A stretch of DNA of 64,000 nt, from the NCBI RefSeq assembly GCF_018320785.1, contig NC_054866.1, positions 30,419,000-30,482,999 of the forward strand. Reading direction: 5' to 3'. The position numbers and the translations under genes are program-made. Positions 49,601 through 61,600 of the stretch are shown one piece after another (positions within the stretch are counted from its first letter, which is position 1; each line of letters begins with the position of its first letter). Under the pieces are notes generated by a model that saw nothing but the letters and a program-made list of their open reading frames with translations, had not been told where the DNA came from and ran no database searches. The DNA is from Cheilinus undulatus. Taxonomy: Eukaryota; Chordata; Actinopteri; Labriformes; Labridae.

Positions 49601-52600
49601 ACTGTTTTTTGTCAGTACGTGCGGGTGATACCTGCAGGGGGCCAGTGCTATGAGTCCGGCCCGTTCTTCCCCAGCCTCCCTCGTCACGTGACCAGGATGG
49701 GAATCAGCAGGAGACGCAACCTGCTCCTAAGGCCTGACTGGCTGGTGACAGGAGGACTGCTGTTTGGAGCTGTGGTCATTCTCTGCATATGTGTTACTCT
49801 TCTGGTTAGTGTGAATACACAAACTCATATAAACACATCAAAAATAAATCCAAAAATAGACTAATATTTTCACTTGGTAGATACTGTTGCGAGAATATGG
49901 ATGGCCTGAGAAAGAGCCAATCAGAGCGCAGTATCGCATGCTGCAGTCGGCCTATCACATGGACGACTACTCATCCAAAGGCTCAAGGGTGGTCTCAGTC
50001 AGGAAGATCCACCGAAACCAACAAGCCAGGATGACACAAGACACCATTCAACCAGGTACACACACAAACAGACTCACTCACTTGAAGGCAAACCAGCTCA
50101 TTCATTTGAAAGCCTAAAGGCCAATTTGTTACATAACTAACATTCAAACATAATCTCCAGCACGTCAACAAATGCCACACACGCTCTTACACATACGCAG
50201 AAACACCCTACTGTCTCTTTGTTGCCGTTTGAAGACCCTGCTGTCTTCTTATGTAACACTGACACTGACCCCTGGGTGTTGTTCCCACCCAGCCAATTAC
50301 CTCTGAAAAGGCTACTGTCACACACCTGATATCACGTGCAGTGTCTAACAGTAAAAAATGACAACAGTTCAAATGTCACAGGATTTAGGAAATCACCTCC
50401 AATGACATAATGTTGGGATGAGATTTTATGATGGCTACTGACACTATAAAAATGCTTATTCATAGAGCATGGAGTTATTCAATACTGGACTGTCTGATAC
50501 CACATTCAAATTTAAACCACATATTATAATCTTACAACTGATAAAAAAATTTTAAAATGGTCTTCTTAATATCAGATCTCTGGCATGTAAATCTTTATCA
50601 GTAAAGTATTTAATATCAGAAAATCATATTGATTTATTTATTTTAACTGAAACATTACTACAGCCAGATTTGTATGTAAGTTTAAATGAAACAACTCCTC
50701 CTAGTCATATTAATACTCATATACCACAAGACACCTAAACAAAGGCTAAGTTATAACTTGTTTGAAAGCCTTACTAGTGATTAATAGTGGTCTTTATCAT
50801 AATGTGTATCTTTTTTATTATAATACTAATGATTAAAGCTAGTATATTATAACAGGCCACAACAGGAAGTATGGTCTAGACCTGCCCTCTTTAAAAAAAT
50901 AACTTGAGATAACTTGAGTTATGAATTTGCACTGTACAAAAATATTGATTGATTGATACTGTCAAAATAAGGTTCAGGCTTATCTAGTCACAAAAAGTTA
51001 CATATGATTGCCCTTCATGAACAATATAAGAGTAAATAGTTGTATGGAAGCTTTCTTCAAGTAAATTTTATGAGCTGTTTTCAGGCTATTTGATATTCCT
51101 TGAGCAGCTGCGCCTTTCGAAAGTTTATTCAAGAGTCTGAAACCTGTTTTTTGTAATCCATTCTGTCTCATTCTCTCCTTTCTCTCTTGATAACAGTACA
51201 CCTAGACACTGTGGACGAGTTCTGGGATTATGAACATCAGGTGGATCTGGAGGCGTTCAGCAGCAACACCTTTTACAGTCTCCTACTCAAACAGAGTTTA
51301 TCTGTAACCACACGGCTGGGACAGCTTACCACTGAGGTCTGTCGCTCTTTATTTTGAGACAGTATGACTGCAGACCGCGGTTCTCAGACTACTTGTCATA
51401 AGGTTGCAGACCATTACTGTGAGACACTATCTCTGTTAGAAAGGAAATTATGTAATTTGATGGTACAACATTTCAGAAGTTTTTTTTTAAATTCCATTTT
51501 ATTCACATTCAGTATGGCAGTTATATTCATGACAAAACATTTCAGACTAAGCAACATTTCAAAAATACAAAAAGGTCAGAGGTGTAATCAAGAATTAAAT
51601 TATAGGCCCGTTTTAGAAGTATTTACATGAATGGAGGCTCAATTTAGCTTTGTAAGCTTTGGCTAAAGCTAATGTAGCTACACTTGCTGGGTAGGTAATG
51701 TTTCAATGTTTTTCATAGATATAAAAGTATAAACAGTTTTGGACATTCCCACATTAAAGATCACATATTATGCAAAATACACTTTCTCAGACTTTGCTAG
51801 CAAAAATATATGCCCCTGGCCTGTCCAGACTTAGAAATACCCCCAGTTCTCAGATTTTCCCCTCATGATGTCATGTGGGGAGTTAGCCCCGCCCCCAGGT
51901 TCAGTTGGCCCTCCCCGCTTAGAAGAAGGTTCTGCCCTCCTCTCCTGATCCTCAGCTGGCTGCTGAGAGGAGGATCAGGAGAGCTATATCCATTAAGCTG
52001 CATCCATTTCCTGAGAGGGGTGGAGTCAGACAGCTCATTAACATTTAAAGCCACAGACACAGCTCGTTCTGAGGAGGGCTGAAACTGAAGGTCTTTTACA
52101 CATACAAAAATACTACACTGGAGTGTTTTTCAGCAACAAACATCACAGGCATGTTTTGAGGACCTCTGAGACCAATACAAACTTGTCTTGAAGGGGTAAA
52201 ATATGATAAAATATGATACCTTTAATGGAATGTTTCTAACATTCACATATCCTTTTTATCCAAAGTTCAATCACTTCCTAGCTTGGCCTTTATTCATAGA
52301 GTTCAACGCTTTCGTGACAGATTGGGTGTCACATTGGAATGTCTCTGTTTTTTGTTCCACCCCTCTCTCTCCCATGTCCTTCCTGTTTGTTTCACCAAGT
52401 TTTTGACTGCAGTGTAGGGAGCCAGAGGTTGTTGTTACAGCCCTTAGGACAGCTCAGGTGATTAAGATGTAAGAGGAGATGGCACATCTTGGACGCCTGT
52501 GCCATCTTACAAACATGAATGCCTCACTAGTGTTAGCTGTAGTTCTCTACATTTGAGAAAACATTGAGTTTTGAGATCAGATTTCTATATTACTATGATA

Positions 52601-55600
52601 TTGTCACATATATGTGTTTGTGTGTATCTAGGTCAGGGAGCTGTACCAGGGCGTACTAGGGAAGCTGCAGCTGCTTTACCCACACTTTGAGACCGAAGAA
52701 AGGATGGGAGAGGGTCATGAGAGGATACGGAGGGAGGTGGAGAGGGAGGTGGTACGACGAAAGACCCTAGCCTCACAGCTGACAACTCTGATTGACAGTC
52801 AGCTGCAGGTTTTTATTCTGTTTGATCCCATTTAAAAAAAAAATCATTGCTTCAATGTTTATGTGTAGACAACTTTTAAAAAGAAAAGTATTTCTTAGGC
52901 TGTAGTCAACAGCTGTTTGTTGTCAATTTATCTATTCATACAGTGACTATAAATAGTATTCACTCCCTTGGATGTTTAACCCTTTTATTGATTTTATAAA
53001 TCAATCATGGCAGCATCATGCCGATCCCCATGTAACCTGACAGAGCTTGAGCAGCTTCTTAAAGGAGAAGGGAATAAACTGCAGTGACCAGATGTGCAAG
53101 CCTGGTTGAGACCTATCCACACAGACTCTGTGCTGTGATTACAGCCAAAGGAGCATCTACTAAGTACTGACTTGGAAATATTTATGCATATATTTGTATT
53201 TATTGTACATTAGAGTATTTTAAAAAAAAAGCCAAATTATATTGACCATGACTGATTGATAAAATCAATAAAAAGGTTAAACATTGAAAAGAGTTGATAC
53301 TTTTTATAGGCACTGTAATTTGTGCTTTTATTGATAAATATTTTTTTTCTGCCAGATTTTAAAAGGTGAAAAAAAAAACTTCAAAGTTTCCTTAGACATA
53401 AGTTTCATGATTATTTTTTTAGTGCATTGGCATTTATACACTTCAGAAACTGGATAAACAAACCAGATACTCTAATTATTGTCTGAGCTCTTTTCATGAT
53501 ACTACTATTTGTATACAGTATGCTTTCTTCGTTTGGCTCTCCAGGTTTTGAGGCGTGAGCAGGGGGCCCAGCAGAGGGTCTACAGCGCATTCACAGCTCA
53601 TCTCAGAGAGTGCACAAGATTACTGTCCAAGATTTATAACAGCACCCAGCCACCCACTGAGCTTCAGCAGCAGAAGTAAAACTTCCATTCATGGGTTTAA
53701 GATTATTAAAAAAAACAAGATGATTGTAGTATTCATCCTCTCTCTGTTGTGTCTCCTTTGCAGTTTGATCCAGAGACTAACATCTCTAGTGGATGAGATG
53801 GGAGAGCTGTTGTCAGCTGAGTGTCAGCGTCAGGGGGCCTGGGGACTGTTGGGTGAGGGTACAGGGGCCAAGCTGCTCTGTCCTGACACTGGAACTGTTC
53901 TGACCAAGAACCAAATCTTTGGTGAGCCCAATACGACTAAGTTAGATCACTTACAGGAAAAATACCAGTATGTTACAGCGACGGTTCCCAGACTTCACCA
54001 CACCCTCACCCCATCTTGCAAAATTTCTCAAGTCCTTGCACATGTTGATGAAAAATGCTGTAAATGAAACATATTACTTTTTGAACATGTTTCTTTTATT
54101 TTAATTATAATATAAATGTTGTTGCTAATTTATTATGTAAACAGTCTCTCAGGTTTATTATTCATTTATCACATTCAGTGCTTTAAATAAAAGACTGACA
54201 CAGAAAATTAACACATAAAATTCAATATGCATCAACATTTAAAGCTATATCAAAATTTTATTGCCACAATATTTTTCTATTTTCTTGCCCTCTCTTCCCT
54301 TCTGTTTCCCTCCCGCCCCGTACAGACATACTGTATGTCTGTACAGACATACAGTATCTTAGAGAAACAGCACCATCTATTGCTAAAAATATGCACTGCA
54401 ACAACAAGATGGCTTAAGTAAAGAAAAAACATATCTATTAAAAAAGGTAAATATTTTAAATGAATTTAAATCCAAAAGCTCAGCTTTATGGCTACATGCA
54501 GATCCAGCTTCATGTTTTACAATTACTTTACACAGAAACAGAACCACACAGATTCTGCTCAGTAGTCTGTGGATGGAAACTTTCAGATCCCTTCAAGAAC
54601 TAGATAAAAATAATTGCCATGTCGCAGGAAATGACTTCTTATTGTTGAGTCAAAGAAATCTCCCTGTAGTTATCTTAGAAATGGAACAGAAGCTTCACAT
54701 AAAATTTAACCTCCATGAGAACGATAAAGAAACTCTCCTGAGGTCTACATGCTTCCTCAGTCCACTGTCTTGTTTCATTCACCTTAAACAGCTGTAATCA
54801 TTTGTTGTGTAAAAGCTCTTTCACTCTCCTCTCATTCTTCCTCTCTCCAGGTACTGATGGGTCCCTTCGTGCCTCTCAGGTCCTTTATTTTGATTCGGTC
54901 ACCGGCCTCATCAGGCCAAATGCTCACAGCCACATGCTGCTGAGCAGTGGCCACACCATCCCTGTACCGCCTAATTACTTTCTCCACCCAGAGACCTGCA
55001 GGGTGATGCCTATAGCTGGCAATGTGGCGTATGACCCTGCAAGCTCCACTTTAGTAATCACCACTGACTCATGTACTGGTAAGTAGAGGAGAGGTTTTTA
55101 AAGGGTTGGAAAATGTTCAGTCATAGGTGCAAAATACTACCAATTAACTTGCTCTTTTATTGATATTAATACTAGTAATACTGGAAATACTACCACTACT
55201 ACTGATACTTACTACAACTGCTCCGAATTACCGCACGTATTATACTACTTATACATAAGTTGCTGCTTTGCATATCCCCAGAAGGCATCTGACGATCATC
55301 CTTTCAATGCTAACAGCAAAGGTAGTTTACATCACTGTCTCCAAAACTTTTTTTTTCCTCGTGACCCACTTTTTTTTAGTGTTTGCTTATCAAGTCTGCC
55401 CTCTTCGCCGTCTTTGGCTGGTTGGTTGAGCTGGTGGCCAGTGCTAGCTTGGATCATTCTGGACTCAATCTGGTCCTTACCTGGCACTTTCTATTTCATG
55501 AGTGAGGAAGGGGGCACCTTACCTCTGTCACATACGATTTCTTTTCATGCATGCCCTTGGGCCTTCAGTGGATGTCTGCTCTGAAACAATGCTCTTCTTT

Positions 55601-58600
55601 TTCTGGCCAAGGATGCATAATGGTGCCTTTAGCTCTTTGACCATCCAGTGGCTGGTAGAACCTTGTTTTCTGTTTTATTATGGTGGAGAGAGTTATACGA
55701 TGGAGCGCCCTACTGTGGTTGTAATGTGTATTGCAGACATTTATGTCCCATTAAATACTTAAGCAAACAAATAATAAAAACTTATTTTGCGATCCCAAAT
55801 ATAATCTCCCACAACCCAGTGGGTCCTAACCCAGACTTTGGGAATGATTAATTTAGGTCATAGACTGTACAGAACAGGGTTGTTGTGGTTAGGGGGTGGT
55901 TGTTGTGGACTATGATACCAGAATTTAGAATTCTAATGTGACAGGCAAAATCAGTTGATACCTGTTTCAATACCAAGGCAGCAAAAATGACCCTGAACAC
56001 CCAAAATGTAGTTTTTGTTCCAATCCTGAATCCAGACAAAAAGTGTATCTCTGAAGTTGTGCTTGCTAAAAATAATTCAGATTGATAAAATGTTTTCTAT
56101 GCACATCTTCATGCAATTCTCTCTTTCTAAATACTGATCCACCTTGAAATGTGTGCACATATCTGCCTTCTGTTCTGCCATATACAGCGCTTAACAAATT
56201 TATTAGACCACCACCCAAAGTAAGGTTTATGCCACAGCTGCCCTAAACTTACAGTATTGGTAATGACCAAAATCATTTTTTATGTTTCTGCAATGGTTAA
56301 TACAACAATATGTAGAAGCTCTTTAACCGAAATGATATTTTTAATGCTAAAATATAATTATTATTGTTATCCATGAATTTTCAAATGTACTGATTTACAA
56401 AAATTTGGGTATAAAAAGGTGAATTCAGTTTGAAATTCCTCATTCCTGTTCAAAATGGTAAAACGTGGAGAGCTGACTGAAAATGAAAGAGTCCGCATTA
56501 AAGCACTTCATGATGCTGAATGGTCTCTGAGACAAATATGACAGGTGGTCTAATAAATGTGTTAAGCACTGTACATGCCTACATTCAACCTTAAATGGTC
56601 AATGCAAAGCTCCTTATGAATGAAAATGAGATTATATTATGGTTGTGTGAGAGTTCACTTTCCTCAATTAATTGCTCATCGATGTGAGGGTGAAGATGCA
56701 TCTGTGTGGAGCAAACATGTCTCCACTTCTCTGTGTGTCTTTCATCAAAGTGAAATTTATTCAAACTCAAAATCACACCGCGATAACAAAAAAGCCATTA
56801 TGTAATAATGTACATATGGCAGCAGTTCTTTTCTTGCTTCTTGGTGTTTGAATTTCTACATAAAATGATGACGAGACTTTGATAAATGTATGGCAGGTTT
56901 ATAAAAGATAAATGTTAACACATTTTTATATTAAGAGGTAAAATATTGCTCACTAGACATGTGTAAAGGGGAAACCACTTTTGATGATGTGGATGAAATT
57001 CGTTTTTTTTTATACATTCATATAGAAACTTGCTTCATTTCACCACCTCACCGTGTGTGGCACTTGTTTCCCACTGCCTCCAGAACATTCATACGCATGG
57101 GTCACAGCTTGCTTACAGGTGTGCATATTTTACCACAAGGTCTGTTTTTGTAGATCACGTGCTTTTTGAGGGAGGTGGCGTACACCATCTTCAGGCCACA
57201 TTTATACTCACTGCTGCTTGGTTAACTAAGTTAAACATTTATAGTAGACCATCTGTAATCAGTTGCATTCAATAAATGTGGACAGATTCACAGCACAAAT
57301 TAAATAACTTGCTAGCGGTAATGTTAGCAAAGCATTTGCTTAACATATACTTGAGTTTTTATGTTGGACACAGCAGTTTAACGTGTTCACAGCATAAAAG
57401 CATTGCACCTCAAGTGTGATGTCAGAGGAAAATGGTACTACTATGTAAATACACGAATAAACTCAAATAATAAGTGGAGGAAATAATCACAAAAGTGGCA
57501 TTTATGTGTTTAAGTGCAGCATTAGTATATCACACAAAAATATTACTTAATTAGCATGAAAGATTTTCGAGGTCATTTGTCTAACTAACCTGTGCTACTT
57601 TCACACAGGAGACAACAAGAAGTGGGACAGTCCCCTCCTTCTTTTCATCCCTTACCCAACCTCCCGACACGCTGACCAGCCTCTGCCCAGCACTCGGCTC
57701 AGAGGACTCAAACCAGGCCAGAGACTGCAGCTGGGTGCTCCTATGGCAGACCCAGACACAGGAGTCCCAGTGCCCATCCTGGCAGTGACTATCCATCCCC
57801 AGTCTGGACTGGTTTACCCACTGGGAGGGCTGCATGTCTGTCCCCTCACCCGCCTGAAGCAGCCCATACAGATAGGCTATCCCATGCTGAACTCCAGGAC
57901 GGGGAATCTGGTGCTCACTGTTGGGGTCAGTCTTGATCCAGTGACAGGTTAGAGCTGCAGGTGATTCTTCGACATTATCTTTAAGCTTACTCTGTCGTCA
58001 GAGTGTTGATGTTGTGTTTTGTTCTTGAAGGAGCTGTGCTGCCTGTAGGAGGAGTTCTGCTTAGTGAGTCTTACATTGACCCTCTGAGTGGACGGATGGT
58101 GAAGGTAGGAGGGGCCAGTATACAGGCCGGGCAACTGCTGCCTAATGGTGGGGGATACCAAGCTCTTCTGGACAGCAAGGTGCTTAATTATGTGTGTAAC
58201 TGCATCATCTAATATATTATGTTTCATAACTAAAGAGGATTTCATCACCACATGGTTTATTGGAGAGCTGTTTTGGTGGTATGATATTTATATGATCACC
58301 TGATTATATAAGGGTTACTAACGTGTATTGTTTAATACAGTGGATTAAACCAGAGACCATGTTAACTGCTTTAAAAAAACTCATACGAGTTTCTTGATTC
58401 AGAATAGTGTGCCTCATTCACTATAATTAGCCATTAAAAACAACAGATTTTAATTTGACATACAGCAGTAGGTTATGCAGTGTTTATGATGGAGTGTGCT
58501 TGAAATATGACAAATCAAGTCTCCTCCAGGAAGTGAAAATTTTAGATCAGAAACACCAAAGTAAGAACAATCATTGCTCAAATAGAAGAAAAGATTGTTG

Positions 58601-61600
58601 TGCACCCAGACTGGTAGAGGTAAAAATACCAATTTAACTTCCTTCTGAAGAAAAAAACATAGTAATACTCTAAAACAAACTTTTAAAAGTATTACAAGGG
58701 AGGTGACAAGTGAGTCAGTTAAAAGATTTTAAACCTAAAAGGTGTTTTTCTCCTGTAGGTCCTTTCAGCGATGTTTAAAGTGTTGGAGCTCCTGAAGCCT
58801 CTGACTGAGGAATGGGGATCAGACCCCAATTTGCAGCAGTTTCAGGGCAGTGAGAGAGGTAGTGGTCGACAAGATGATCTTCTGACTGCAGCCAAGGACC
58901 TTCAACAGGCCTGGGGACTGAGCCTGTGCTGTCAGCTGCAGCTGCAGACCAGGCTAGAGATCCTGCTGGACTGGGCTGTGGGTCTCCAACAGGATGGAGG
59001 GGCTATAGGTAAGGAAATAATCCCTTACAGCTTCATACACTTAATTGATATGTGAACAGAAATTACTGAGGGTCAGTGATTTGATTTAAAAAAAGAGGAG
59101 TGTTTGAGTCACTATTTTGGGCCTTCAGTGTTAGCTGGGCATGCTTTACTGCAGAGGAAATAAAAGTAAAGGTAAAAGCATTTTAGTTTTGACTGACGAA
59201 TAGTTAACTAATAGCGTTGGGTTTGTAATAAAGGCATCTCTGATGGGGTGTTGTTGTCATATGGTAGTCCCATAGTTGGTTTGTGGAGAGGGAAGGAGAA
59301 TGTGAAAAAAAGAAAGGAGACACAATGTCTGTACTAAGAAAGTAGAGAAATATACGGGATGTTTACGGGAACATACGGGAACTTTATATGTATAGCACTG
59401 ATGGAAAAAGCTTGGTCACCTTTAGTTCTGAGCCTTGACTTTGGGACAACCAGGAGGCCATCAAATGAGGATCTGAGGCTCATAGGTGGTCAGTAAATTT
59501 GTTACATAGCTTTTAGCCAAACCCTTTAGTGCAGGTGTGTCCAAACTTTTTCCACCTAGCACCACATACAGAAAAATATAGGTATGGTGGGTCCACTTCC
59601 ATATAGTCAAGATATTGAAATTAGTAAAACCTATCTCATGTAGGTTAAGATATGCTAGGGGACTGAATATGCTTAAAGGGCAAATTAATCGCTGTCAAGG
59701 AAATAATTTAAGGATTTTGGGGAGGTCAGTCAGATTCAGGGGCCCTGGTCGGCTCTGGTTAGCACTGGCTCTGCCCCCTGGGATGCCATTGGTACTGCTA
59801 TTTGCTGCCATAAGCTATCAGGGCATTATAGAACCAGATATAGTTTTTATTTTGGTTGCAAGTATTTGCATTGACTCAAAAAAACAATTGAAAAAAAAAA
59901 ACACATCAATAAATTCTCCTTGTCACAAATGTTTGTTTAGCTTAGCAGAACCGCCTTGTGCTGAAACTTAGAGGTACAGTAAAAGCACAAGAATTTTATG
60001 TTCTCATGTGGGCCATACCTCATTTTAAGAATTTTCTGTGGGGTCTTCAAAAATATATACCACGAGCCGCATTTGGCCCCCAGGCCATAGTTTGGACACC
60101 CCTGATTTAATGCTTTAAAAGCAATGAAAAATCAATTCCAAAACTAAAGGGAGCCAGTGCTGATTGGGATTGTAATGGAGGAATTTTGCATAAGAGAATA
60201 ATTTCATGTTTGAAATTGTTAAGTTGGAAATTTTGTGCCATCCAACAGTTAAAGACCCTGTAAAGTGAAATCCATAATTTGTGTCTTAACACACTAGATT
60301 TATTAGAATATGGTTGCTGTAAACATGTGAAAACACTGAGATCTACATACGACTGAATTCTGGATTTAGACCGTGACAACATTTTTCACCTCTTTCTTGG
60401 CTTGGTTTAATGTGGGCGGGGCCAAAATGTGGACTAATGATGTCACGAGCCCACAGTAGAAAATGACCCCGCCCCTCTAACACTACAATAAGTTACAGAG
60501 CAGTTCATCTCAGTCCAGTCTGCTGTTAGCTGATGTCACTGCCTTCATAGAAAGTTAACAGTCTGTTAAATGCTATTTTCTGTTTATTGTGATGTAAATT
60601 TACCAAATCTATCAGCCACAGTGGTCAATGGATCATTTAAAGCATCATAACAGAGATTTGAGCCAGAAAACTGACTTTGTCTCTTTTTCTAAGGTCAACA
60701 AAAGGTCAAGGGAATGAGTGTAGCCTGAGTGCTTTCTTCAAATATGATTGTAACATTTTTAAAGTTTTAGAGGATTGTATTTCTCCTGAGTGGGCGTGGC
60801 GTCAGCTCATTCAACAGACACGCCCACACCATCCTGGAGCAGATTTTACTGCCTCATTTTTCATTTTTGAAGCTTAATTTCATAAACTTGGAGATGTTTA
60901 ATCTGACAGAAGTTTGATTTAGGGGTTCACAACATAGTGACTTTTCATACGACAAACCAAAATACCGATTTATTTTCACTTTACAGGGTCTTTAATGTCA
61001 TTCAGGAAGTCTTTAAACAGCCAGACTTCTAGGGTCCTCAGGTCTCAGAGGCAGGTATATGTGTGTGTTTTTAGAGAAGCAATGAATGGAGACTTTGTGG
61101 TGGTGAATTATTGAATACAAATAATTTAATATGAATGGAGAATAAAATCTGACCTAAAATCTTACCTTGCAGTAAATCACAGGGAATAGTAGATGACAAA
61201 AAGGGGGTCACTCTAATCCCCTGATACAGACATTGGATTGCTAAAGTGCTAAAGCAAAAGAATTAATAGGATAGCATTTAGCCTTACAGAGATCAGTTTT
61301 ATGGCCTGAAAAAGAGCCCCATGCCTTCAGCTTGGATATAATTTGCTGAATAATAAACAGTGGGTCTGATACATACAAAAGAAGATCATTGACATAGAGG
61401 CAATTTTAATTCCATACCAGAGCAAGAGATACCACAAAGTTGATGAAGATATATTCTATATCTTCTGATTGTTTTTAAATGAGCTTAACGAAGGGATTTT
61501 CATGAGATTTAGGACAATAGCATTTTCTTTTCTCATGGCTGGCCGTGACATGTCCCAAGCACAAACCCTCCACAGAAACCAGGCCTTCTTGTTCTACAAA

